Part shown: positions 19,877 to 30,010 of the stretch, piece by piece
How the letters are laid out: every line of letters starts with the position of its first letter
How positions within the stretch are numbered: position 1 is the stretch's first letter
NCBI GenBank assembly: GCA_001970955.1
Contig: MPUH01000718.1
Location: 1 to 38,415, forward strand
Direction: 5' to 3'
Source of the DNA: Stentor coeruleus
Lineage: Eukaryota > Ciliophora > Heterotrichea > Heterotrichida > Stentoridae
DNA length: 38,415 nt
The notes under the pieces: generated by a model
Database searches by the model: none
What the model was told of the DNA's origin: nothing
The model's input: the letters and a program-made list of their open reading frames with translations, nothing else
Position numbers and translations under genes: made by a program

Positions 19877-21179
19877 GTTTATTATTATAATGGTAAGGAT
19901 TAAACTCAAAATAGCCAAGCCATTAGATCTTTAATGACATAATATAATAATATAAAAATACATTTAATAGTAAATTTAAGCTCATTGAATATCATCAGTA
20001 ATTAAAATTTTCTATCTTCTTATTCAGACAAAGAAATCAAAGCTTTGCTTTAAAAAAAATCATTTTCTGGCTAATATTCTAAACCTGAAAGATAAAATGA
20101 TGACGTAAGAAAATGGTTTATAAAATATAAACAAGCATGTCTAAATATATACATAAACTAACCAGCTCTCTTCAAATGAACTAGCTTTGATTAAGCACAG
20201 AACTGATAATTATTGGAAAAAACAGACCCGGTTTCTAAGATTTGTGTCATTGAATTTTCTTCAGCATTGTTTGAGAGATGGGATTTTTTTTGCATGCGGA
20301 TGGTTTGGAAAAATAAGTTTGTTGAAAGGGTTTTTATGATGTGGGTAGATTTATTATGTTTGATTGATTTAAAGTTGACAAGAGAGGATTGGTTTTAGGT
20401 TTCTGATGGGATTTTTGAATAATGATGAGAATTATGGTTTTGAAAAAATCAGGTTTGAATGAAGAGATGGAGGAGAGTATGAGAGTTTTGATGAGTAGAA
20501 TGATTTATTTGATGGAATGTTTGAGGATTAGGTAAGACTTTTTATTGAAGACTTTGAATGTGTATGGCTGATGAGGATGAAGGATGAAGGATTTAAAGTT
20601 TGGATTATTTTTGATGAAAATTGAGATATTAAGGTTGAAGAATATAAAAGAAGTTTTTAAAAGCGACTGGTAGATAATCCATTATATATAAATTATAATG
20701 AGATTTTTTTTATTTCATGTTGATTATAGCTTAATATTTAGTATAAATTATCCAAAGACTTTAGAAATATAAAAACTATCATCCTCAATCTATAACTAAA
20801 ATAAAAAAATAAAAAGCTAGCATACCCAAAATTTCGAATACCATAAAAACTAATCATACACTTACACCTAATCTTCAATATTCACTAATAAATTTCTTTT
20901 TCTCAACTTTTTCAATACCTCATACCTACTTTTTTTTCATTTACCTCCAAATTTTTCTAACACTAAAATCCCTCAATTTATTTCCCCATCATTTCACAAT
21001 AACCTCAATCCTACAATCCTCATAATCCAATACTCCCATATCTAATCTTTAAACCTCATACAAAAAGCTCACTTTTTCTATATTTTTTCTATCATAAGAC
21101 AATAAAATATCTAACTTCAACTATATAAAATAACCATCCTTCCTTACTATTTTATTCATTTTTTATCTAATACAGAAAA
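19877..21179. other. Divergent intergenic region, no gene called
   Basis: It lies between the zinc-binding/coiled-coil gene (-) and the PDE gene (+). The + strand is G-rich from about 20260 to 20680 and C-rich from about 20780 to 21130. A 61-codon frame at 20213-20398 lacks homology and lies in skewed sequence, so I leave it out. No RNA gene recognised. Confidence 0.6.
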
Positions 21180-22925
21180 ATGTCTCGGAGAAAAGCGATA
21201 ATCTCTATGACAAACAGCAACGACCAAACTACAATAAATGGCTTAGACTTGCACAGATCACACCATGTAAATCTTAAACTAAGCTTAAATCAATTTGTTT
21301 CTATCCTAATTGCAAATAAATACTCAGAATTTGCAATCGCATGTTTAGTAATTATATACTCATGTATTGCTATTATTAGAATCGCTTTCGATACTGAACT
21401 TTTAAGCGTTTCTACCGAACTTAACATTACTGAATTGATAATTTTATCTTTTTTTGCTTTAGAAGCGTCTATGAAAATATTTGTCCTTAAACGCCTGTAC
21501 TTTAAATCATGGATTAATAGTTGTGATATTATTATTATAGGAGTATGTTTTATAGTGATAATTTTTGACCTTTCTGCAAGTTCTGTTAGGAGCAATGCTG
21601 TGTTTAAACTAGCTAAAATTTTCAGGATTTTCAGACTGTTACTAATGCTTCGTAAGGCTAGTGAGATGAAACTGTATAAAGATAACAATAAAATCAAAAC
21701 CTATTCGGTTGTTAGTGTGTGTTCACCTAGTGATAATGTATTAGCGATACTTGGAAAGGTAATTAATTTTGAATGGGTTAGCTTAAATGAACCTTTAAGA
21801 GAAGAACTGGTTTGGTGTTATGATATTATAAAATCTAGGAAACTTTATGAAGTTAATATTATATCGGATGCAGTTGAAAATAATGATATTGTCAAAATGG
21901 GCCTTGAAGAGTCTGAGATTGTTGAACAAAATGAGAGTTTTAGTATTAATGCAACGAATCTTCCTTTACAAAGTTTAGATAGTTCTCATGTTTCACTTCT
22001 TTCAAAAAGTACTGATTGGGATTTCGATATTTTCAAGCTAGAAACTGAGATCGTAACATCAAGTCTTGAAGTTGTAACATCTTTTTTCTTATCTACATTC
22101 AATCTTTTTTCAATATTAGACATTAAACAAGCAACATTTAATTCTTTTATTCATGAAATATCATCAGGGTATATTAAAGAAAATCCTTATCATAACTCTA
22201 CCCATGCTGCTGATGTTGTCCAAGCATTTTATTATTTTCTAACTACATGCGATGCAAGAAAAATTTGCTCTTTAACTGAAATCGATACTTTTGTTTGTAT
22301 TTTAAGTGCTGCTATACACGATTTTCAGCATCCAGGGTTTAATAATTTATTTCTTATAAACAGTAACGATTTACTTGCTATTAGATATAATGATAAATCG
22401 GTTCTTGAAAACCATCATCTTGCAGCATCTTTTAATATAGCACATGAAGATGGGAATAAGATATTTGAAAATTGGACTAAAGAAATGTATAAAAAAGCAA
22501 GAATTAAAATTATAAGTTTAGTCCTAGCAACTGATTTTTCTAGGCATTTTGGGGATATAGGTAAATTTCAAAGTAAGTTAAGTGATGGAATAGTTGAAGA
22601 TGAAGAAGGAAGGATTCTTTGTATGGAAATGCTTATGCATACTTGTGATGTAAGTAACCCATCACGACCTTGGGATATATGCAAAATATGGGCGGATAAG
22701 GTTATGACAGAGTTTTTTATACAAGGGGATAAAGAAAGAGAACTTAGTCTTCCTATAAGCCATTTATGTGATAGGTATACTGTTAATATACCAAAATCTC
22801 AGATTGGGTTTATGGATTTGTTTATTGAGCCTACATTTAATGCTCTTTTATTAGTTTTGCCTAAAACAGAAAAAAACCTTGAAACTTTACGAAATAATAA
22901 AAAAATGTGGAGTGAAAGCAAATAG
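21180..22925 (+). CDS. Voltage-sensor domain fused to class I cyclic-nucleotide phosphodiesterase
   Basis: A 581-residue protein in one frame. Residues 50-160 form a four-helix voltage-sensor-like unit. S1 is about 50-70. S2 is 83-105 with FFALEASMKI (acidic Glu95). S3 is 112-131 with WINSCDIII (Asp116). S4 is 140-160 with positive residues every third position (K143, K146, R149, R152, then R158). No pore helices follow. After a linker, residues about 290-575 are a PDE catalytic domain: HNSTHAADV (His338, His342), HDFQHPGFNN (His380, Asp381, His384), ENHHLAASF, HTCDVSNPSRPW (Asp490), and KSQIGFMDLFIEP with the invariant Gln541. All metal-binding residues are present, so cAMP and/or cGMP hydrolysis is expected; specificity cannot be read here. 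Membrane potential might gate the enzyme, by analogy with voltage-sensing phosphatases; that is inference. No GAF domain is seen. Confidence 0.9.
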   Translation: MSRRKAIISMTNSNDQTTINGLDLHRSHHVNLKLSLNQFVSILIANKYSEFAIACLVIIYSCIAIIRIAFDTELLSVSTELNITELIILSFFALEASMKIFVLKRLYFKSWINSCDIIIIGVCFIVIIFDLSASSVRSNAVFKLAKIFRIFRLLLMLRKASEMKLYKDNNKIKTYSVVSVCSPSDNVLAILGKVINFEWVSLNEPLREELVWCYDIIKSRKLYEVNIISDAVENNDIVKMGLEESEIVEQNESFSINATNLPLQSLDSSHVSLLSKSTDWDFDIFKLETEIVTSSLEVVTSFFLSTFNLFSILDIKQATFNSFIHEISSGYIKENPYHNSTHAADVVQAFYYFLTTCDARKICSLTEIDTFVCILSAAIHDFQHPGFNNLFLINSNDLLAIRYNDKSVLENHHLAASFNIAHEDGNKIFENWTKEMYKKARIKIISLVLATDFSRHFGDIGKFQSKLSDGIVEDEEGRILCMEMLMHTCDVSNPSRPWDICKIWADKVMTEFFIQGDKERELSLPISHLCDRYTVNIPKSQIGFMDLFIEPTFNALLLVLPKTEKNLETLRNNKKMWSESK

Positions 22926-23334
22926 ATATAATTAGAATATGAAAAGTATGATATTTAAGTAGTTTAAATTAAAAAAATTGAGGATTGGATTTAAGAGGTA
23001 TAAATTTTTTTTGGTGTGAGTAATAAATATAACCTGTTGAAACTATAAGAAAATCAATAATTGCAGTGGATGTTTTTAAAATGAGTTAACATTATTACTT
23101 TACATTATAACTTTAAACATAAAAACTCAAATAAATTTATATTATAAACAACACTATAAATAATAATCACAACATTGACATAAAAAAAATCTTCTATAAT
23201 CATTTATATTTTCCATATAATCTAATAATCACTTTATAAACATATAATTTTATATTAAAAAGTATCTTCTAAACTTAAACAAATTCATTTATCTCTATAG
23301 CTTAACCTATATTAAAAAAACTGTTCCATATTTT
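22926..23334. other. Intergenic region, no gene seen
   Basis: It lies between two plus-strand genes. G-rich in the first part (22926-23090) and C-rich/G-poor from about 23100 to the start at 23335. AT-rich; no ORF or RNA gene. Confidence 0.6.
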
Positions 23335-25221
23335 ATGTTATCCAATCCTGGAGCTATTGTTTTATCCACAGCAATCGAACGATGCAGACATGTTGAAAAT
23401 CTTACAAAAAGGCCTTTATACAATGTAGAAGTTGTAAAAAGTATTGGTCTCCGCTTACAAACATGTATTGCCATGCTTGAATACCTTGAAACTCAGACTT
23501 TATCACCATTACAAGAATCTTCAGCCTATAGGTTATTATCTTTACTCCAAGATCTAGAAATACTTATTGAAAGTATAAGCGATCAAAATCTTATTGTAAA
23601 AGTTTGGAATGGCAGTGAAATAATCTCAAACGTCGCTGATATTTTTGAGCAAATCAGCGGTTCAATTATAGATTTAGAAGTGCCAAATTTTATACTTATA
23701 AACAAAAATATTTCTTCAGTGCAAAACAAATTAGACTCTTCGTTGGCAAAAATTAAAGAAGTTTTATCTAAACTTTCAAGTCCAGCTGACATTATAAAAC
23801 CTAAAACATCAGAAATCTTATCAAAAATACTACAATGCTCTCCTGAAGCTATAAAACAAAGCTATTATTCTTTTCAAAAAAGCTTTAGAAGAAGGGAAAA
23901 AAACATATCGAAAAAAGTAGATGAGTTTTTAGTAAGGAGCGAAATGATGACATTTTTGTTCGAAGATGAAAATGCTGAGAAGTTTTGGAATAAATACTTC
24001 CCACGTGAAAACTTTGTCATTTGGAGTAAGTTTTCATTAGCATTTGATAAGGAATTTCTAATAAACACGGGGAGAAAAAACGTTATCCAAATACTTGAAA
24101 ATTTAAGAATGAAAGTTGACCCAAAATATTCAGGTATAGTTGCAAAGAAAAGCTGTAATGATTTTTTTTCTTCAATTTGGAATGAAAACAGTGGCGAGTT
24201 TATACTTAAACCATACACTATAATCACTGAAACACAATATTTACTATCTTTAGAAGTAATATCTGCACCTAATAAAACTTTGAAAATAGGTACAAAATAT
24301 ATAATAAACTCAAGTGGTCCAAATACTCATCTTGATGGTATATTTTTAATTGGTCGTAATCCAACAGAAGTAGATACTTATATTAATGAACCTTCAATAA
24401 GTGCAATACATGGAGTAATTTCTTATCATCCAACAGTTGGGTTTTCTTATAGTGATGTTGGTTCATCAGGTGGGAGTTTCATACACATAAATGAACCTAT
24501 CCCATTAAAACCTGGTATGTTGATTCAACTTGCTTCAACGCATATTCTTTTAATAAAAAAAGCTACAGTAATTCTTAAAAACCCTAGAAAAAACAGTTCA
24601 TTCATAGAAAATTCTTTCCAAAACCCTGAAAACTCTATAACAAGAACTGAAAAATCTATGAAAAAAAAAACTATTATAAACCTTATACAAGAATTAAGCC
24701 CAGATCTTGAAGAATCTAAAATTTCCCAGGCTAATGAGAGTTTTAAAAAAACTTCAAATGATAACCTTGATGAACCCCCAAAAATACCTCATAGAAATAG
24801 TATTGAAAGCCCTTTAAGTATAGAAAGTCTTGATAGGAAATCTGATTTTTTCAGTGAAGGTTTAGAAGAGATAAATATTTTTACTGGGCTTTCGGAACTG
24901 GAAATTGAATTTGTTATTAAAAGTTCGGAGAAAGGTAGGGCTTTTAAATTTACAGATAGCAGTGAGGTTATTACTATTGGTAGAGATGATGATAATAGTA
25001 TTGTGGTTAATGATTTGTTTATTTCTTCGTTACATGCTGAGATATCTTTTACTAGAAAAGGGTGGATTTTTACAGATAAAGGGTCTTCTAATAAAAGCTG
25101 GCTGAGCATCAATGCGTATTTACCTTTTTGTAATAAAAGCCCGAGTTCTTCGGTTGTTTTGGAAGATGCTGAACAGATTAAACTTGGAAATATTGACTTC
25201 TTAATTAATATAACTTGTTAA
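23335..25221 (+). CDS. Protein with two FHA domains and an N-terminal helical region
   Basis: A 628-residue protein. FHA-1 (about 320-420) has GIFLIGRNP, INEPSISAIHGVISYHP and DVGSSGGSFIH. FHA-2 (about 535-628) has ITIGRDDDNSIVVNDLFISSLHAEISF and DKGSSNKSWLS. Both keep the GR, S-x-x-H and D-x-G-S signature that reads phosphothreonine peptides. The N-terminal 150 residues are all-helical (VVKSIGLRLQTCIAMLEYLETQ, SSAYRLLSLLQDLEILIESIS) and could be a four-helix bundle. Residues about 210-265 (KFWNKYFPRENFVIWSKFSLAFDKEF) look like a small separate helical domain seen next to STAND/FHA modules in other proteins; I cannot name it. Expected role: phospho-dependent protein binding. It has no kinase or ligase domain. 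Confidence 0.85.
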   Translation: MLSNPGAIVLSTAIERCRHVENLTKRPLYNVEVVKSIGLRLQTCIAMLEYLETQTLSPLQESSAYRLLSLLQDLEILIESISDQNLIVKVWNGSEIISNVADIFEQISGSIIDLEVPNFILINKNISSVQNKLDSSLAKIKEVLSKLSSPADIIKPKTSEILSKILQCSPEAIKQSYYSFQKSFRRREKNISKKVDEFLVRSEMMTFLFEDENAEKFWNKYFPRENFVIWSKFSLAFDKEFLINTGRKNVIQILENLRMKVDPKYSGIVAKKSCNDFFSSIWNENSGEFILKPYTIITETQYLLSLEVISAPNKTLKIGTKYIINSSGPNTHLDGIFLIGRNPTEVDTYINEPSISAIHGVISYHPTVGFSYSDVGSSGGSFIHINEPIPLKPGMLIQLASTHILLIKKATVILKNPRKNSSFIENSFQNPENSITRTEKSMKKKTIINLIQELSPDLEESKISQANESFKKTSNDNLDEPPKIPHRNSIESPLSIESLDRKSDFFSEGLEEINIFTGLSELEIEFVIKSSEKGRAFKFTDSSEVITIGRDDDNSIVVNDLFISSLHAEISFTRKGWIFTDKGSSNKSWLSINAYLPFCNKSPSSSVVLEDAEQIKLGNIDFLINITC

Positions 25222-25408
25222 GGGTGTTTATTGGATTAGTGATTTTTATGCTTTTTACATAATATTCATAAAAATAGTACAATCAGCATTCTCTTAAAAC
25301 TACCTCAAAATCTCTAAATTTTTCATCATATAACCAATACACTTTAGCATAAAAAATTAACACATTTTTATCATAATTTAAAAATTATAGCTTTAATTTC
25401 TAAGTTGC

Positions 25409-26644
25409 TTATCTTAGTTTTAACTCCTCAATCACCTGAGAAATTTGATTTTGCATATCTGAAATCATAGCGCTCTGCTCTTGTGCTCTTCTAAGTAAAT
25501 ACGGAATCAACTTATTATAAGGGCCAAAAGGAATATATTTTTGCACTAAATAATTCTCAGAAGCCAGTTGTGCAGATAAAATAGCTTTCATACCATACAA
25601 TTGCCCAAATGTAACTCCAGAGTCCATTCTATGAAGTTTATAGAAATTCATGATCTCTTTGCAAACCTTAATACTATTCTCATTATGAGTAGCAACACAA
25701 AGAGATGATCCTTTTTCATGATTTTTCAAACACAACTGCAAATTGCTATTATAAGAATTATCAGACTCAATTTTCTCTTTATGTATCGGGTTAGGATACC
25801 CTTCTTTTTTCGCTAATCTTCCTTCTTCAAACATATAAGCCCCTCTTACAAGTTTTACCCCAGATTTCAATTCTCTTTCTTTAATCCATTTAAAATAAAG
25901 CTCTAATCTTTCAGTACTATCAACCAAATAGCTCTGAACTGTATTCAAAATCAGCCCATCTTCTTTATTAAAATTTTCTTGAAGCCATGCTGTTATTCCA
26001 TCAACAGCTAATTGAAAATATGTCTGCTCAGCATCAATCATAAGTTTACTATCGTTATCCTTACAAACTGTCGCAAGTCTTTTTGCCCTTTCTAAACATC
26101 TTAAAGTTTCTAAAGCTTCGATTTCTGTAAGTCCAAGGTCTGTTAAAGATTTTATGTTGCAGTTTGAGAAAATTGAACTGCTCCACACATTAGCTGGGGT
26201 CTTAGATTTGAATAATTGAATAGAATTAAGTCGTTTTAAGGTATGATCTGGGATTAGAGATGTTATTTTTATAGCAACAGAAGAATTCTTGTGTTTTTTA
26301 GCTATTATGATTGCTGATTCTATAGATTTTGTGATTTCTTCCATACCCTCTTCTGATGTCTCTCCTTCTGCACAATAGTCTATTATGCTACCTTGTTTTA
26401 AAATTGATAGCTGAGTTAGGACTTTATCGAGGGCTTCACCAGTTTCACCAGCGCTGAAAACTCTTCCTGCGGTGTTCCCAAGGTAGAAACTGATGGCATC
26501 TCGACCGAAAAGCATTGAAGCGAATTTTATCAGAGGGTCAGAGTTTTTTATCAAACTTGGGTATGAAGATATTCTCGATACTAGAATCAAGTTTGTGAGT
26601 TCTAGTGAAGACATATGCTGAAAAGGCCGCATAACATAAGACAT
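25409..26644 (-). CDS. PRODH: Proline dehydrogenase (proline oxidase)
   Basis: A 411-residue FAD-dependent beta/alpha-barrel enzyme. Conserved stretches of the family are visible: LMIDAEQTYFQLAVD, GLILNTVQSYLVDS, the active-site strand GVKLVRGAYMFEEGRLA, SYNSNLQLCL, CVATHNENS, VTFGQLYGMKAILSAQL, and the C-terminal signature KYIPFGPYNKLIPYLLRRAQEQ. It oxidises proline to pyrroline-5-carboxylate, passing electrons to quinone, on the inner mitochondrial membrane in eukaryotes. The start is the ATG at 26644; the N-terminus MSYVMRPFQHMSS shows no classic targeting peptide. A P5C dehydrogenase is not in the window, so this is the monofunctional eukaryotic type. Confidence 0.92.
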   Translation of the reverse strand: MSYVMRPFQHMSSLELTNLILVSRISSYPSLIKNSDPLIKFASMLFGRDAISFYLGNTAGRVFSAGETGEALDKVLTQLSILKQGSIIDYCAEGETSEEGMEEITKSIESAIIIAKKHKNSSVAIKITSLIPDHTLKRLNSIQLFKSKTPANVWSSSIFSNCNIKSLTDLGLTEIEALETLRCLERAKRLATVCKDNDSKLMIDAEQTYFQLAVDGITAWLQENFNKEDGLILNTVQSYLVDSTERLELYFKWIKERELKSGVKLVRGAYMFEEGRLAKKEGYPNPIHKEKIESDNSYNSNLQLCLKNHEKGSSLCVATHNENSIKVCKEIMNFYKLHRMDSGVTFGQLYGMKAILSAQLASENYLVQKYIPFGPYNKLIPYLLRRAQEQSAMISDMQNQISQVIEELKLR

Positions 26645-26790
26645 TTTTTTATTCCATCACACCTTTTTAGCTGGTTAAAAGCAAAAAAAATATATCATAA
26701 TCTAGATCTTTCTATCAATAAACAGATATAATATAAGCCAAATATTTATAGAAATGGATTACTAAGTTACTAGGGAGTAAATGAGCATTC

Positions 26791-27438
26791 TCAAGGCAAA
26801 ATACCAAACGTGTTATACATAGGAATTGGCCTAGCAATGCTGATACTACAACTATCTTCATAAAAAGGTCTAAGAAACTCTGGTATTTCCTTAACTTGTT
26901 CTATAAACATCATCAATAACTGAAAAATCTTCTGTTCTCTTTCTTTAATATGAAAAATCTGAATCAGTAAACTTTGATTATGATTGACTACATCGTCATA
27001 ATTATCCTGTAAAGTTTCGATTTTTTCATGTAGAGACTGTTGTTTACTGCATATAATATTGTATTTACTTTTAAGTATATTCGAAGGATTATTTTGAGCA
27101 TTTTCTGCAGGTTTGCGACGTACTCTCCAAAGCAAGTTTTTCTGGCCTTTTACAAAAAATGGGTGTGAGTATACGAGAGCTTCAGTATCTTTTGCTTTAT
27201 GGAAATTATACATGTTGAGTTGTCTTATAAAACTAGCGAAATTTCTATGTTTGAAATATTTGGGTAGGAGTTTTTGGGTGAAAAGTTCGAGATTTTTTAC
27301 TTCGAAAGAGAGACCAGAATCAGTCCAAGTGACAATTTGTGAGTATTTAGGGTCACTTACTATATCAAAAGTCTTGATTAGGAATTTATTAGGCCGTTTA
27401 GGCTTTGTATTCTTGGAATCGGGAGGTTCGGGGTTCAT
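26791..27438 (-). CDS. HSF: Heat shock factor-type transcription factor (short form)
   Basis: A 215-residue protein. Residues about 15-110 are a full HSF DNA-binding domain: FLIKTFDIVSDPKYSQIVTW, LLPKYFKHRNFASFIRQLNMYNFHK and HPFFVKGQKNLLWRVRRK. A short coiled-coil-like region follows (about 125-180: KQQSLHEKIETLQDNYDDVVNHNQSLLIQIFHIKEREQKIFQLL), as needed for trimerisation. The protein is much shorter than animal or yeast HSFs and ends about 35 residues later, so there is little room for a classical activation domain. It should bind nGAAn-type heat-shock elements in the nucleus. One TTCTAGAA dimer lies upstream near 27758. Confidence 0.93.
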   Translation of the reverse strand: MNPEPPDSKNTKPKRPNKFLIKTFDIVSDPKYSQIVTWTDSGLSFEVKNLELFTQKLLPKYFKHRNFASFIRQLNMYNFHKAKDTEALVYSHPFFVKGQKNLLWRVRRKPAENAQNNPSNILKSKYNIICSKQQSLHEKIETLQDNYDDVVNHNQSLLIQIFHIKEREQKIFQLLMMFIEQVKEIPEFLRPFYEDSCSISIARPIPMYNTFGILP

Positions 27439-28970
27439 ATTTAAGTTCTAGCACTTATATTTATCTAGTTTTAATGACCATTTAAAATATTATTATATAT
27501 GTAGTATAAGTGTATTCAGTAGCTCAGTGAATCTTTAAAATGGTCTTTGAAGGACCTTTAGGTTTTTGTTGGAAGATGTTTAGTTTTTGATAAATTTTAG
27601 ATAAAGGATTTGAGGGCTTCTGGCTGTGAATCCCAACCACTGAAATTTTATGGCTGGATTGGAGAGATAATTGAATATGGGGCTTAAATTCTTGAATTCG
27701 ACAAAAGCTTTTAGTGAAGAATCACCTTTTCAAAAGTTTGAGCATAATTCAATCTGTTCTAGAACAAGTTATTGGCTCATCTTTTGAATTTTCCTAGAAT
27801 TATCAATTTGAACTCTAAACTTCAAAGGCCATCCTGATTCAACAAGAGAAGAATAAAAACATATTCATTCATCCTGATATTAAAAAGAAGTCAACTACTT
27901 TTTACTAGTGGATAGTAATTCGAAAACTTCATCATTTTTGATAATATTATTTAGATAATAATTATATACTAGAAATCCTAAATGTTGTATAAAGAAGCTT
28001 TTATACCTCTATAAGAAACCCAATACATTTCTAAATTTAGACCTACTTTTTAATAAATAGGATGCTTTTCTTTTACGTATAGATTTCAAAGTAATCGTTT
28101 AAATAAAGAAAGATTTCAAACTTCAGTGATTTAATTATTTATATAATAATCTATAGTTAAAACTATTATTAACATAAGAAACTTAGTAAAACCAAAAATT
28201 TCCTTATATCACTATGAATATTTTCGATATAAAGAAATTTATCAACAGATTATTTCTAGTTATATAGTTTATATATTTATTTAGGTTTTTATGCTATATG
28301 AGCTTCCTTGTGATAAAAGATAATAAACTGAATTTTTGGTTTGGGCTTTAGATGAAAATTATCTTTAGGGTAAAAAATCTAATATTAGAAAAGAAGGTTA
28401 CTATTGAATCAGATAGGAAAAGGAGATAAATCGAATACTATGGTAAAATCTTATTATAACTAGTTTGCTTATGTATTTAAACATTATATTTATCAAATAG
28501 TGTGGTTTAAAAGTATTCTTGATAAAATATAAGCCATAGTCTCGAAGATTCCTTTAATAATATTATGCTATTGACGTATGATTTAAGTTAAGTATTTTTT
28601 ATATGATGGAATTATACTAAGGGTAAGTAATATTTAGAGCCTTAAAAATATTGACTCTCTAAAATTCTACAACAAAATTTAAAAAGATAATCAGCATTTT
28701 TCGTAAAAACTCACTAGCAAATAGATAATCAAATTTCAACTTTACCCATAAAAAACTGACTACACATACAAAAACCAAAATATACCGTATAATTTTTTAT
28801 CAAACCTACAATCAAATTAAAAAAAAATTCTCTCCACTTAATCAAAAAATACTCCCAATCCCACAAACACCCTCTCATACAAAACCAAATTTTTACAATT
28901 CAAAACTTTCACCAACTATTTTAATTTCCTCTAAATGCTAATAAACCTAATCAATTATCCAATTATTCTC
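27439..28970. other. Long intergenic region, no gene called
   Basis: A 1.5-kb AT-rich gap between HSF (-) and the TXNDC9-like gene (-). No ATG-initiated frame of convincing composition, tRNA or repeat was found. The last 300 bases (about 28670-28970) are C-rich/G-poor, as expected for the flank of the minus-strand gene's 3' end. A TTCTAGAA (heat-shock-element half pair) occurs at about 27758. Confidence 0.6.
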
Positions 28971-29603
28971 TTAGTCTTCATCACTATCACTACCACTCTC
29001 ATCCTGATTAATCGGATTTATCATATTCGACCTAAGCAATCTTCTTGCCAAAGCCGCTGTAGGAAATGAATCCTTATTACTAATTCCTTCAAATCCAAGA
29101 ACTCTCTCAAAATTAATCCCATCTCTAAAAAACAGCAAACTTGGTAATGTTCTAATAGCCAATCTTTCAACAAAAAAAGGAGATTTTTCAGCGTTGATGT
29201 ATACAAACTTGGTTTCAGGATGTGTTCTTGCAAGAAGTCTTAAATGATTGTCTATTATTTTACACCTTTGAAAGTCTTTATGGTAAAAATGACATACAAC
29301 TTGTCTGCTTCCTGTAACTTTTGGTAAGAATTCGTCTTGAGTTATTTCTGTATATTCTCCATGACCTCTTACAGATATATTTTCTTGCATTTCTTTTCGG
29401 GTGTTTTTCATTTCTTCAAGTCTTTTTTGACGAAGCATTTCAAGTTCTGATTCTTCATTTTCATTTGATTCTGCCTCATCTGCTTCTTCTGCTTCTTTAG
29501 CATAGTTCTGTAGATGCTCTGAGGCTTTTCCAGCAACATATGAAGTTGCTATATTGGATAAAAGCTTATTTGTTTTCCCGCCGCCAATTTTGCCTCCAAG
29601 CAT
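28971..29603 (-). CDS. TXNDC9: Thioredoxin-fold phosducin-like protein (TXNDC9/PLP3-type)
   Basis: A 210-residue protein. After a Gly-rich start (MLGGKIGGGKTNKLLS) comes an acidic coiled coil (about 35-80: EEADEAESNENEESELEMLRQKRLEEM). The thioredoxin fold then begins (about 85-195): GHGEYTEITQDEFLPKV, VVCHFYHKDFQRCKIIDNHLRLLA, ETKFVYINAEKSPFFVERLAIRTLPSLLFF. The order and the GHGEY...VVCHFY...RCK...ETKF pattern match TXNDC9. The CxxC redox motif is absent (one Cys, RCK), as in that family, so it is not a redox enzyme. TXNDC9 proteins modulate the CCT/TRiC chaperonin in actin/tubulin folding, a family role. The C-terminus is an acidic/Ser tail (SGSDSDED), a plausible CK2 site. Confidence 0.9.
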   Translation of the reverse strand: MLGGKIGGGKTNKLLSNIATSYVAGKASEHLQNYAKEAEEADEAESNENEESELEMLRQKRLEEMKNTRKEMQENISVRGHGEYTEITQDEFLPKVTGSRQVVCHFYHKDFQRCKIIDNHLRLLARTHPETKFVYINAEKSPFFVERLAIRTLPSLLFFRDGINFERVLGFEGISNKDSFPTAALARRLLRSNMINPINQDESGSDSDED

Positions 29604-30010
29604 ATATATTTCATTTTAATTTAGAATAAGAGAAAGGTTTTGAAGATGTTAAGAAAATATGTTTAGTTAGAAATAGAAAAGGTTTTTAAGTGTGGATTTT
29701 GAATGAGAAAATAGTTTATTTATAAGATTCTGATAATTAAATTGATTAAAGAGATGTGTTGTGGATTATGATACTTTTATTAAAATTAGTTATAAGGTTT
29801 TGTATAAACTTAAAATAAAAAGTTGAATCTCCACTTAAAAAATCCTAAAAATGCAATTCAGATTCCCAAACCAAACTCATAAATAAAATTTCTTCATTAA
29901 ATCATTATTATACTTTTTTTCTTTCTTTCAAATCCAACAATCTCTTCCTTTTATTATACCCAAAGCATTACATCTGAAATATAAAACTATTATATTTATA
30001 CAAAACGGTA
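29604..30010. other. Divergent intergenic region, no gene seen
   Basis: It lies between the TXNDC9-like gene (-) and the PSI-domain gene (+). The + strand is G-rich up to about 29800 and C-rich from about 29830 to the start. No ORF or RNA gene. Confidence 0.6.

Noticed and set aside
20213..20398. 61-codon plus-strand open frame
   Set aside because: Trp/Phe/Met-rich translation in G-rich spacer, no ATG-supported start, no similarity recognised.
27526..27600. TAGCTCAGTGA resembling a tRNA A-box
   Set aside because: No matching B-box or acceptor stem follows within tRNA length.
27750..27770. Heat-shock element (TTCTAGAA) upstream of HSF
   Set aside because: Only two inverted half sites, about 320 nt from the start. 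A functional element normally needs three or more, and AT-rich DNA gives such pairs by chance.
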